64,000 bases of DNA from Cognataquiflexum aquatile. GTDB taxonomy: Bacteria > Bacteroidota > Bacteroidia > Cytophagales > Cyclobacteriaceae. Below are positions 51,293 through 60,193 of this stretch, piece by piece. Where the stretch lies: positions 62,001 through 126,000 of the forward strand of contig NZ_QMIK01000001.1 of the NCBI RefSeq assembly GCF_003316845.1, in the 5' to 3' direction. Below the pieces are notes generated by a model. It did not search any database and was not told the DNA's origin. It saw nothing but the letters and a program-made list of their open reading frames with translations. Within the stretch, counting starts at the first letter, position 1. Each line of letters begins with the position of its first letter. Both the position numbers and the translations under genes were made by a program.

Positions 51293-53137
51293 ATGAAAAC
51301 CAAATCTCTAAGTTTTTTCAATTTCATCCTGATATTTCTATTAGGATCATATTCACCCTCATTTGCACAGCAGATCAATACCAAACCCATACTCTCTCCA
51401 TGGGCCGAAAATGTGGATTCCAATGCGCCGCATCCTGAATATCCAAGGCCTCAGATGGTCAGAGGAAGTTGGAGAAACCTCAACGGCCAATGGGATTACG
51501 CCATTTTGGAAAAAGGAAATGGAGCTCCGGTAACTTTTGATGGAAAGATCACTGTTCCTTTTCCTGTCGAATCTTACCTTTCGGGAGTGACCAAAGCGGT
51601 TGGTGCAGAAAAGGAATTGTGGTACGATAAGGTCATTCAGGTTTCCAATACTGAAAGAAAAGGGAAGGTTTTGCTTCACTTTGGAGCAGTGGATTGGGAA
51701 TCAGAGGTTTTTGTGAATGGAAAATCCGTAGGCAAACATCAGGGAGGATACGATCCTTTTTCATTTGACATCACAGATTTTCTAGCCAAAGGTGTGGATC
51801 AAAAAATCACGGTAAGGGTTTGGGATCCTAGTGACAAAGGCCCACAGCCTCGCGGAAAGCAGGTCAACCAACCCAGAGGGATTTGGTATACACCTGTAAC
51901 AGGCATTTGGCAGACTGTGTGGTTGGAATTTGTTCCAACTACCTACATCAGCCACATCAAAACTACTCCAGATTGGGACAACGGGACTTTTCAATTTTCC
52001 ATAAATGCCAATACTTCAGATCCGACTTTGACTTATAAAATTACTGCGATGGACAAAGGGGTCAAAGTCGCTGAAAGTACCGAGGGTTTTGGAAAAGAAT
52101 CAATCCTTAAAATCCCAAACCCAATCAGTTGGTCATTGGAGAATCCACACCTATATGACTTTGAAATCAGCTTGCTTAAAGGTAAAAAGGTCCTTGACAA
52201 AGTTACTTCCTATGGCGCCTTGAGAAAGGTTTCCATTGTTTATGATTCCAAAGGAATGCAGCGTTTTGCATTAAATGACCAGCAGGTATTCCACTATGGT
52301 CCTTTGGATCAGGGTTGGTGGCCGGATGGATTGTATACTGCGCCTACTGACGAAGCATTGGCTTTTGATATCATCAAGACAAAAGAATTAGGCTTCAACA
52401 TGATCAGAAAACATGTCAAAGTCGAGCCGGCCCGCTGGTATTATCATTGTGACAAGATGGGGATTATGGTTTGGCAGGACATGCCGAGCGGGGATATGGG
52501 AAATAGATGGGAACAAAAGCTAGGCGTAATCGGAAAAGGGACTGATCGGGAAAGGACTTCGGAATCCGAAGCCATTTACAAAAAGGAATGGAAAGCCATC
52601 ATCGATGCCAATTACAACTTTCCTTCCATCGTGGTTTGGGTTCCTTTCAATGAAGCTTGGGGTCAGTTCAAAACCCATGAGATATCTGATTGGACCAAAT
52701 CCTATGATCCGACAAGATTGATCAACAGCGCCAGCGGAGGGAATTTTGAGCTGAAAGGTGCAAAAATCGCTGGTGATATCTTGGACGTTCACAACTATCC
52801 GGATCCGGTGATGCCTTCTGCTGAGTTGTTTGGGAAGATCCAGATCCTTGTTTTGGGAGAGTTTGGCGGATTGGGATTACCGGTAGAAGGGCATACCTGG
52901 CAGGAAAAAGACAATTGGGGATACCAAAGTTTCAAGTCCAAAGAAGAACTGTTGGACAGGTATAAAATCCTGATGAAAGACCTGCAAGACCTGATTCCAA
53001 AGGGCTTGGCTGCAGCTGTCTACACCCAAACGACAGATGTCGAAATTGAGACCAACGGAGTCATGACTTACGACCGGAAAGTGATCAAGATGCCTGTGGA
53101 TGTTTTGAAAAAGCTGCATGGGGAGTTGTATAGGTAA
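51293..53137 (+). CDS. Exported glycoside hydrolase family 2 enzyme
   Basis: The 614-residue protein has a signal peptide (ending SPSFAQQ) and the GH2 layout: sugar-binding jelly-roll domain (RGSWRNLNGQWDYAI, LHFGAVDWESEVFVNGKSVGKHQGGYDPFSFDIT), immunoglobulin-like domain and a TIM barrel. The acid/base Glu454 is in VPFNEAWG and the nucleophile Glu523 in LVLGEFGGLG. It is shorter than beta-galactosidases and lacks the C-terminal domain; a beta-glucuronidase, beta-galactosidase or beta-mannosidase activity is possible. Next to the hexuronate genes a glucuronidase-type use is attractive, but not shown. Confidence 0.9.
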   Translation: MKTKSLSFFNFILIFLLGSYSPSFAQQINTKPILSPWAENVDSNAPHPEYPRPQMVRGSWRNLNGQWDYAILEKGNGAPVTFDGKITVPFPVESYLSGVTKAVGAEKELWYDKVIQVSNTERKGKVLLHFGAVDWESEVFVNGKSVGKHQGGYDPFSFDITDFLAKGVDQKITVRVWDPSDKGPQPRGKQVNQPRGIWYTPVTGIWQTVWLEFVPTTYISHIKTTPDWDNGTFQFSINANTSDPTLTYKITAMDKGVKVAESTEGFGKESILKIPNPISWSLENPHLYDFEISLLKGKKVLDKVTSYGALRKVSIVYDSKGMQRFALNDQQVFHYGPLDQGWWPDGLYTAPTDEALAFDIIKTKELGFNMIRKHVKVEPARWYYHCDKMGIMVWQDMPSGDMGNRWEQKLGVIGKGTDRERTSESEAIYKKEWKAIIDANYNFPSIVVWVPFNEAWGQFKTHEISDWTKSYDPTRLINSASGGNFELKGAKIAGDILDVHNYPDPVMPSAELFGKIQILVLGEFGGLGLPVEGHTWQEKDNWGYQSFKSKEELLDRYKILMKDLQDLIPKGLAAAVYTQTTDVEIETNGVMTYDRKVIKMPVDVLKKLHGELYR

Positions 53138-53191
53138 TTTTATATGGTTATCTGTTTCTTTGCCTGTAACTCTTTGTTATTCTTCAAGCGT

Positions 53192-53217
53192 GACGGAAGA
53201 CGGAAGTCGGAAGACCG
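53192..53217. repeat. 7-nt tandem repeat
   Basis: GACGGAA, GACGGAA, GTCGGAA, GACCGAT lie head to tail in the 235-bp gap between the GH2 and GH43 genes. Confidence 0.6.
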
Positions 53218-53372
53218 ATGTATCGGACATTTCAGTTTGGAGGCAAGATTTAATGTAAATAACCAATCTACAGGCGAGAAAAGTAAAACTGAGGATTCTT
53301 GGAAGGAGCTTTTTGGAGCTTGGGAATCAACAGAAAGTTCAAAATAAATATAGAAATTGAGAATTGGACATC

Positions 53373-54368
53373 ATGAAAAATAATCTCTTTAGGTTTTGTT
53401 TAATTTTTATATTCATAATAGTCGCAATTATATCTTGCTCTCCCGAAAAAAAATCCACAGAAATCCAACTCTCGGGCAATCCGATTTTTGAAGGATGGTA
53501 TGCCGATCCGGAGGCTATCATCTACGGTGATACATACTGGATTTACCCAACTTATTCTGACAAGTTTTCCAAACAGGTCTTTATGGATTGTTTTTCTTCG
53601 AAAGACCTGGTTAATTGGACCAAACATGAGCGGATCATCGACACCGCGGCGGTCCAATGGGCTGATTCAGCGATGTGGGCACCCGGCGTCATTGAAAATA
53701 AAGGGAAGTATTACCTTTTCTTTGCGGCCAACGATGTCCACGAAGGTCAGGTTGGAGGCATCGGCGTGGCCGTGGCCGACCAACCTCAAGGACCATTTAA
53801 GGATTTGCTTGGTAAGCCCTTGATCAATGACATCGTAAACGGCGCACAGCCTATTGATCAGTTTATCTTCAAAGACAAGGATGGAGGGTTTTTGATGTAT
53901 TATGGAGGTTGGGGTAAGTGTAATGTGGTCAGATTAAATGATGATTTTACAGGTCTGCTTCCTTTTGAAAATGGAGAATATTACAAAGAAGTGACTCCTG
54001 AAAGTTATGTCGAAGGACCATTTATGTTTGTCCGCGATGACAAATATTACTTCATGTGGTCAGAAGGGGGTTGGACAGGTCCTGATTACAAAGTAGCCTA
54101 TGCGATTTCAGACAGCCCTTTTGGACCGTTTGAAAGAATCGGAGTGGTGCTCGAGCAGGATCCTGAAGTAGCAACAGGGGCAGGACACCATTCGGTTTTG
54201 TTCGAACCCAAGTCCGACCAATACTTTATGGTTTACCATAGAAGGCCATTGGGTGAGACAGACGGGAACCACCGTGTAACCTGCATCGACAAAATGGAAT
54301 TTGACGAAAAAGGTTTTATCAAGCCTGTTAAAATTTCTTTTGAAGGAGTGGCTGCCAATCCATTGTAG
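53373..54368 (+). CDS. GH43-like beta-propeller lipoprotein
   Basis: I start at the ATG at 53373 (MKNNLFRFCL, 331 residues), giving a lipoprotein signal (VAIISCSPEK). The five-bladed propeller of GH43/GH62 is visible: GWYADPEAIIYGDTYWIYPT with a catalytic Asp, DQFIFKDKDGGFLMYYGG with the second Asp, and SYVEGPFMFVRDDKYY with the acid Glu. Likely an arabinofuranosidase or xylosidase on plant polysaccharide. It follows the GH2 gene on the same strand and is followed by the MDMPI-like gene after 11 bp. Confidence 0.85.
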   Translation: MKNNLFRFCLIFIFIIVAIISCSPEKKSTEIQLSGNPIFEGWYADPEAIIYGDTYWIYPTYSDKFSKQVFMDCFSSKDLVNWTKHERIIDTAAVQWADSAMWAPGVIENKGKYYLFFAANDVHEGQVGGIGVAVADQPQGPFKDLLGKPLINDIVNGAQPIDQFIFKDKDGGFLMYYGGWGKCNVVRLNDDFTGLLPFENGEYYKEVTPESYVEGPFMFVRDDKYYFMWSEGGWTGPDYKVAYAISDSPFGPFERIGVVLEQDPEVATGAGHHSVLFEPKSDQYFMVYHRRPLGETDGNHRVTCIDKMEFDEKGFIKPVKISFEGVAANPL

Positions 54369-54379
54369 CACATACGATT

Positions 54380-55201
54380 ATGATTGAAGTAAAACATCTT
54401 TTCCATGAATTGGACATCCTTCTGATTGACTTGCTCAAAAGTCTAAAAGCATCCGACTGGGATAAACCTACTTCAGCAAAACTTTGGAATGTGAAGGATA
54501 TTGCCTCGCATTTATTGGATACCAACCTGCGCACGTTAAGCATCCAAAGAGATAGACATGTTGGAGAAAAGCCTCCAAAGATCAATGGCTATGATGATTT
54601 GGTCACTTGGCTCAACCAATTGAATGCAGATTGGATCAAAGCCACCAAGAGGCTAAGTCCAAATGTTATGATTTCACTTTTGGAAAGTACTGGGAAAGAG
54701 GTTTCTGAGTATTATGTGGGCCTTCCTGATATGGAAGAAGCGATATTTTCAGTGGCGTGGGCAGGGGAGGAGAAGAGCTTGAATTGGATGCATCTCGCAA
54801 GGGAATACACCGAAAAATGGCATCACCAACAGCAAATCAGGGACGCGGTTGGCAAAAAGGGACTTTTTGAAAAGAGATTTTTTGAACCTTTGATGGATAC
54901 ATTTATGATGGCTTTGCCTTTTACATTTGCTGAAGAAAATGCAGCAAATGGCACCGTGATAGAAGTCAGGATTGCCGGTGAGTTTACAAAATCCTGGTGG
55001 CTTGAAAAAAACCAAGATCATTGGAAGTTACTCAAGCAGGGAAGTAACACGCCGACTTCCATTGTCCAATTAGAAGATAAAATAGCTTGGAAACTTTTTT
55101 GCAAAAACCTTCGGCCGGATGAAGTTTTGGGTCAAGTGGATATTTCAGGAGATTTCACTTTGGGAAGAAAAGTCCTTGATATGGTGTCAGTCATGGCTTG
55201 A
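54380..55201 (+). CDS. DinB/MDMPI-type metal-binding protein
   Basis: The 273-residue protein has the DinB-like/mycothiol maleylpyruvate isomerase N-terminal four-helix domain (about residues 1-150), with the metal-binding His in VKDIASHLLDTNLR and the pair in YTEKWHHQQQI, and a C-terminal MDMPI-type domain. Mycothiol is not found in Bacteroidota, so the thiol partner or substrate is unknown. It starts 11 nt after the GH43-like gene stop, but the link to sugars is unclear. Confidence 0.75.
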   Translation: MIEVKHLFHELDILLIDLLKSLKASDWDKPTSAKLWNVKDIASHLLDTNLRTLSIQRDRHVGEKPPKINGYDDLVTWLNQLNADWIKATKRLSPNVMISLLESTGKEVSEYYVGLPDMEEAIFSVAWAGEEKSLNWMHLAREYTEKWHHQQQIRDAVGKKGLFEKRFFEPLMDTFMMALPFTFAEENAANGTVIEVRIAGEFTKSWWLEKNQDHWKLLKQGSNTPTSIVQLEDKIAWKLFCKNLRPDEVLGQVDISGDFTLGRKVLDMVSVMA

Positions 55202-55250
55202 CAAAACCAAACAAAGCCGGGTGCCAATGCCAGAAATTGGGTTTCCCCCT

Positions 55251-55365
55251 TCGGCAAGCTCAGGGAACGGAGATTCTGTGTTGAGAGGGGGGGGGAGGAA
55301 AAAGCGGCGCAGCCGCTTTTTCCTCCCCCCATCCCTAGAACAACCTCGGTGGCCGAGCTTGCCGA
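55251..55365. repeat. Composite inverted repeat with 19-bp inner stem
   Basis: Outer arms TCGGCAAGCT (55251-55260) and AGCTTGCCGA (55356-55365) are perfect complements; the match continues imperfectly outward and inward. Between them a GGGGGGAGGAAAAAGCGGC stem (55290-55308) pairs over 19 bp with 55312-55330 across a three-base loop. One nested element. Confidence 0.8.
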
Positions 55366-55453
55366 GGCCAAATTATAGTGACCTCCATGTCATTCCTTTT
55401 CTGAATGTTTTGAAAAAAATGTTAAATACTACCAATGATGTGAAAATCCTTTT

Positions 55454-55530
55454 CGTCACTCTGAGTGTAGCGAAGAGTCTCAAAAAATAATGAGATTCTT
55501 CACCTTCACAAGCTGCGGTTCAGAATGACG
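55454..55530. repeat. Palindromic intergenic element of the CGTCATTCTGA type
   Basis: CGTCACTCTGAGTGTAGCG begins the unit, GAGTCTC and GAGATTC form the inner arms, and TTCAGAATGACG closes it. The ends (CGTCA-CTCTGA and TCAGAATGACG) are inverted copies. This pattern recurs between genes in many Bacteroidota. Confidence 0.75.
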
Positions 55531-55635
55531 CAATAACCGTCATTCTTTTTCTGAATGTTTTAAAATGTGAAGGCCTCAGGATGACGCTACACCAATCGTC
55601 ATTACAAAAAGCAAAAAGGAAATGATCGGTAAATC

Positions 55636-57012
55636 CTACCAACCACCTCCCAATGCCTTATACAATCTGACAGTGGATACAAGCTGATTTTCCAAAGCCA
55701 AAGATTTTTCAAATTCTGAATTGAAAAACTCCCTTTCTGCATCAAGGACCTGTAGGAATGAGGTATAGCCATTGTCATATAGCGCCTTGGAGAGCATCAA
55801 GGATTTTTCAGTGGCCGCAACTTGGGTTTTCCTTGCTTCAAATTCATTGCTATAAGTTCTGATTTCTGCCAATGAATTTTCAACTTCCGCAAAAGCCGTC
55901 AGTACTGTCTTCTCATATTGAAATCCCAACTGAGAAGCTTTGGCCCTTTCAGCTTCTACCCGTCTTTTGTTTTGTCCAAACCTGAAAAACGGCCCGACCA
56001 ATTGACCGGAAACAACACCAAGAACAGCCTGACTTCCAAACAATGTTGAGATTTGGGGACTTGCCACACCCAATAATCCTGTCAAGCTGAGAGATGGAAA
56101 CCGCAAAGCAACGGCAACACCTATTCGCTCTGTCTGTGCAATCAATTGCTGCTCAGCAATCTTGATATCGGGTCTTCTTTCAAGCAATTCAGAAGGCAAT
56201 CCACTTGGAATTTCCAATGGAAACTGCTGTTGGTTATTTTCCAAGCCTCTTGATATCGGAATATAGGTTCTTCCCAACAAGACATTAAAGGCATTTTCAG
56301 TGAGGATGATATTTCGCTCAAGACTGTATATCTGTGCTTTTGCAACAGCAGCTATTTGCTCTGCCTGTAGTTTATCCAATTCAGACACATTCCCCTTTTC
56401 AAACCGGGCGGTGATAATTTTCAAATATTCCAAGCGGGTTTCATAGGCCCGTTGGGCGATTTCCAGTCTTTCATCCAATCCCCGAAGTCTGAAATACAAT
56501 TCTGCCACTTGGGCGACCAAACTGATGTACAAAGATTTTCTTGTTTCCTCTGTAGCCATCAATTCAGCATAGGCAGCCCGGTTGGCGTGACGGAGCTTAC
56601 CCCACAGGTCGATTTCCCATGATACATTGCCCAACAATCCCACCATATTGGGTGAAAAAGTCACGCCTGCCTGTTCGGATAAATTTCTGAATTCAGTAGT
56701 CCTTCCCATGGCACTGTAATCAAGGAAAGGATAGAGATTGGCTTTGTTATATCCTAAAATAGCCTTTGCCTCTTCCACCCGGTAAACAGCCGTCATCAGG
56801 TCGAGGTTAGAATCAATCGAAGTTTGTATCAGACTTTGCAACAAACTGTCCTGATAAACCTCCCACCACTTCAAATTTGTGATAGAATTAGTTTGGGATA
56901 TAGCTTGTACATAGCCAACAGGCTTTTGGGTTTCAGGTCTGGAATATCTTGGTCCTACAGCACAGCCATATAAAGCAATCAGGACAAACAGGAGAAAATA
57001 TATATTCTTCAT
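55636..57012 (-). CDS. RND efflux outer membrane channel lipoprotein (OprM/TolC family)
   Basis: I start at the ATG at 57012 (MKNIYFLLFVLIALYGCAVG, 458 residues), which gives a lipoprotein signal. Tandem OEP domains follow, with the helical RAAYAELMATEETRKSLYISLVAQVAELYFRLRG and a repeat near residues 280-330. It forms the trimeric exit duct. It starts 1 nt after the stop of the pump gene, so the order is adaptor, pump, channel in one operon. Confidence 0.92.
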   Translation of the reverse strand: MKNIYFLLFVLIALYGCAVGPRYSRPETQKPVGYVQAISQTNSITNLKWWEVYQDSLLQSLIQTSIDSNLDLMTAVYRVEEAKAILGYNKANLYPFLDYSAMGRTTEFRNLSEQAGVTFSPNMVGLLGNVSWEIDLWGKLRHANRAAYAELMATEETRKSLYISLVAQVAELYFRLRGLDERLEIAQRAYETRLEYLKIITARFEKGNVSELDKLQAEQIAAVAKAQIYSLERNIILTENAFNVLLGRTYIPISRGLENNQQQFPLEIPSGLPSELLERRPDIKIAEQQLIAQTERIGVAVALRFPSLSLTGLLGVASPQISTLFGSQAVLGVVSGQLVGPFFRFGQNKRRVEAERAKASQLGFQYEKTVLTAFAEVENSLAEIRTYSNEFEARKTQVAATEKSLMLSKALYDNGYTSFLQVLDAEREFFNSEFEKSLALENQLVSTVRLYKALGGGW

Positions 57013-57013
57013 A

Positions 57014-60000
57014 TCAATGAGCCGGTTCTGATGGTGAAATGGGGGCATCTGACTTTTTCTTTTTCCCTCCAATGCTTTCGATAAGTACATATAATCCCGG
57101 AACCACAATGACCCCGATTATGGTAGCGATTAAGGTACCGCTGAATACCGCCATTCCCATGACTTTTCGGGCTTCCGAGCCTGCGCCTGAGGCAGTCAAT
57201 AAAGGAACAACACCTAGCATAAAAGCAAGGGATGTCATTATGATCGGCCTCAATCGAAGTTTTGCCGCTTTTAGTGCAGCCTCCAAGAGTGGCGTTCCAC
57301 CTTCATATTCCATTTTGGCAAATTCCACAATCAGGATGGCGTTTTTGGCGGTAAGACCGATGAGCATCACCAATCCGATTTGGGCAAAGACATTGTTGAC
57401 ATAGCTCGAACTCCAAAAACCTCCCAACCACAAGCCGAGATAGGCCCCAAGGATAGCCGCAGGAACCCCCAACAATACGCTGAAAGGCAGTTTCCAGCTT
57501 TCATATTGCGCAGCGAGAATCAGAAACACAAAGACCAAAGCCATCAAGAACATGGTACTTCCGGTGCCTTCAGCGGCTTTTTCCTGATAAGACATGTTGC
57601 TCCATGCGATGCTGAGTTCTTTTGGCAGCCCGGCAGCCACTTCTTCCAAGGCCTTGATGGCTTGCGAGGAGCTGAATCCTGCCTTCGGAGCTCCTGAGAT
57701 TTCAGCCGAACGGTACATGTTAAATCTGTTTGTAGTGGCGGGTCCTGAAATATCTTCCACAGTGGTTACCGTACTCAAGGGAATAATTTCCCCTTTCTTA
57801 CTTCTCACATAATATTTGGACAAATCGGAGGGGTCGAGACGATCTTCTCCTTCGGCTTGTACAAAGACCTTGTATTGCCTGCCAAATCTGTTGAAATCAT
57901 TCAGATACGCACTTCCCAAATATGTTGAAACAGTGCTTGTGATCTCTGCCAGGTCAATTCCTAATTTTTCGGCTTTATCGTAATCGATTCTGATTTTCTT
58001 TTGGGGAACATTGGACCGAAAGAGGGTAAAGATATTGCCGATTTCAGGTCTCTTTTTCGCTTCAGCTATAAACAGCTGCGCCTGTTCATCCAAAAACTGC
58101 GGTGTATTTCCTGACCGATCCTGAAGCTGAAGGGTAAAACCGGCGGAGGTTCCAAGACCTTCGATCGGCGGCGGTCCAAAAGCAATGGCCGAGGCCTCTG
58201 ACACCAAATTCCGGAAGGCAAAATTGGTTGCAGCTACCAATTCTTTTGCTGTTCGGCTTCTTTCATCCCATGGTTTCAGTGAAATAAACACAAAAGCATT
58301 GTTGGTAGAATAAGAACCTGTGATCAAACTGTACCCCAGTACCATGGTCGAATATTCGATTTCTTCAAATCCTGAAAGAATATTTTCAACCTTTTTAGCT
58401 ACCTGATCAGTTCTTTCAATGGAAGCGGCATCCGGCAATTGGATGTTTACCAAATAATAACCTTCGTCTTCCTCCGGTAAAAATCCTCCAGGAATTCCTT
58501 TGCCCAACAAAACCACAAAGACCATGACAACCCCGATGATTATTGCCGAGCGGATTGATTTTCTAGCCACGATCCCGGCAACACCTGTATATCCCAAAGT
58601 GAATTTGTCAAAGACTCTGTTGAAACCGTTGAAGAACTTTTGGAGTCCTCCATTCGATTCTTTCTTTGGCTTTAAAAGTATGGCACAAAGCGCCGGGCTT
58701 AGGGTCAAGGCATTGAATGCAGAAAACAAAACCGAAATGGCAATGGTGATGGCGAATTGCTGATACAAACGACCTGTGATACCTCCTGCAAAAGCTACAG
58801 GCACAAATACTGCTGCAAGAATCAGGGCTATGGCAACCACAGGGCCACCGACTTCTTTCATGGCTTTTTGGGTGGCTTCCTTCGGCTTCATGCCATGTTC
58901 TATATTGTGCATCACGGCTTCTACCACCACAATCGCATCATCCACCACCAGACCGATAGCCAAAACCAAACCGAGCAAAGACAAAACATTGACCGAAAAT
59001 CCCAAAAGAGGGAAAATGATAAAGGTGCCCAGCAAAGAAACCGGCACTGTCAGCAAAGGAATCAAAGTTGCCCTCCAATCCTGAAGGAATAAGAACACCA
59101 CCAAAATCACCAAAAATACCGCTTCAAAGAGTGTATGGATAATTTCTTCTATACCGACAGAAATTGCCCGGGTAGTATTCAATGATACTTCATATTGGAG
59201 GTCTTCGGGAAAATAGTTTACCAAATCATTCATGGTGTTTTGCACATCCTCGGACACCTCCAGTGCATTGGAACCGGGGATTTGAAAAACGACTATGGTT
59301 GAGGCAGAATTTGCATTCAACCTACTTGAAGAACTGTAATTGTCCATTCCCAATTCAATTCTGCTGATGTCTTTCAACCTGACTATAGATCCTTTTTCAT
59401 CAGATTTGACAATGATATTGCCGAATTCCTCTTCTGTCACCAATCTTTCCTGCAGCGCAACCGTGTAGGTGTAATCGACACCCGGAGGGGTCGGGGCTGC
59501 TCCGAATTTTCCGCCTGGAGATATGGCATTCTGCTTTCTCACCGCATTGGAAACATCATTTACCGTAAGATCGAGTTTGGTGAGTTGGTCGGGATTCAAC
59601 CATATCCTCATCGAATAATCAGCCCCACCAAATAGGAAAACGTCACCAACGCCTTTGAGTCGCTTCAGTTGGTCGACGATATTGATATTGGCATAATTGT
59701 TCAGGAAAAGTCCGTCATAAGTTTTGTTGGGAGAAGTAAGAGAAACGAGCATCAAAGGAAAAACCAATGATTTCTTGGTCGTAACCCCAAAATTCTTGAC
59801 CTCTGTCGGCATTTTTGCCGTGGCTTGGGATACACGGTTTTGGGTCAGCATGTTGGCATTGTCCAAATCAGTGCCCACCTCAAAAGAAACCTGAAGCGTC
59901 AGCGAACCATCTGCGGCATTTATGGATTTCATATAGAGCATGTTTTCCACCCCGTTCACCTGCTGTTCGATGGGTGTGGCAACTGCCTGTTCGACGTTGA

Positions 60001-60163
60001 CGGCATTGGCACCTGTATAATTGGTGGTAACCTGAACCATCGGCGGGGTGATTTCAGGATATTTGGAAACGGGTATTCCCCGCAGGGTAATCAATCCCAT
60101 GATGATCATCAGGATCGAAATCACCATTGCAACTATTGGCCTTCGGATGAAAAATTCACTCAT
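57014..60163 (-). CDS. RND multidrug efflux pump, HAE1 (AcrB/MexB) type
   Basis: The 1049-residue protein is a full-length pump with 12 helices and two large periplasmic loops. The start MSEFFIRRPIVAMVISILMII and VVVEAVMHNIEHGMKPKEA are typical, and the proton relay is in GLVLAIGLVVDDAIVVVEAV. The end VMLIGLTAKNAILIVEFAKM and PIIMTSLAFMLGVVPLL are diagnostic of the HAE1 branch. It exports hydrophobic or amphiphilic compounds using the proton gradient. Second gene of the operon. Confidence 0.96.
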   Translation of the reverse strand: MSEFFIRRPIVAMVISILMIIMGLITLRGIPVSKYPEITPPMVQVTTNYTGANAVNVEQAVATPIEQQVNGVENMLYMKSINAADGSLTLQVSFEVGTDLDNANMLTQNRVSQATAKMPTEVKNFGVTTKKSLVFPLMLVSLTSPNKTYDGLFLNNYANINIVDQLKRLKGVGDVFLFGGADYSMRIWLNPDQLTKLDLTVNDVSNAVRKQNAISPGGKFGAAPTPPGVDYTYTVALQERLVTEEEFGNIIVKSDEKGSIVRLKDISRIELGMDNYSSSSRLNANSASTIVVFQIPGSNALEVSEDVQNTMNDLVNYFPEDLQYEVSLNTTRAISVGIEEIIHTLFEAVFLVILVVFLFLQDWRATLIPLLTVPVSLLGTFIIFPLLGFSVNVLSLLGLVLAIGLVVDDAIVVVEAVMHNIEHGMKPKEATQKAMKEVGGPVVAIALILAAVFVPVAFAGGITGRLYQQFAITIAISVLFSAFNALTLSPALCAILLKPKKESNGGLQKFFNGFNRVFDKFTLGYTGVAGIVARKSIRSAIIIGVVMVFVVLLGKGIPGGFLPEEDEGYYLVNIQLPDAASIERTDQVAKKVENILSGFEEIEYSTMVLGYSLITGSYSTNNAFVFISLKPWDERSRTAKELVAATNFAFRNLVSEASAIAFGPPPIEGLGTSAGFTLQLQDRSGNTPQFLDEQAQLFIAEAKKRPEIGNIFTLFRSNVPQKKIRIDYDKAEKLGIDLAEITSTVSTYLGSAYLNDFNRFGRQYKVFVQAEGEDRLDPSDLSKYYVRSKKGEIIPLSTVTTVEDISGPATTNRFNMYRSAEISGAPKAGFSSSQAIKALEEVAAGLPKELSIAWSNMSYQEKAAEGTGSTMFLMALVFVFLILAAQYESWKLPFSVLLGVPAAILGAYLGLWLGGFWSSSYVNNVFAQIGLVMLIGLTAKNAILIVEFAKMEYEGGTPLLEAALKAAKLRLRPIIMTSLAFMLGVVPLLTASGAGSEARKVMGMAVFSGTLIATIIGVIVVPGLYVLIESIGGKKKKSDAPISPSEPAH

Positions 60164-60193
60164 AAAAACTGGTCTCAGTTAAAGGTTTTGACT

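Larger units (their letters stand above)
55202..55635. repeat. Repeat-rich intergenic region with nested inverted repeats
   Basis: This 434-bp stretch holds three things: a composite inverted repeat (55245-55370), a second palindromic element (55454-55530) and a 23-nt direct repeat. GTCATTC followed by a T/C-rich run and CTGAATGTTTT occurs at 55389-55411 and 55539-55561 with one mismatch. No gene is seen. Confidence 0.8.
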
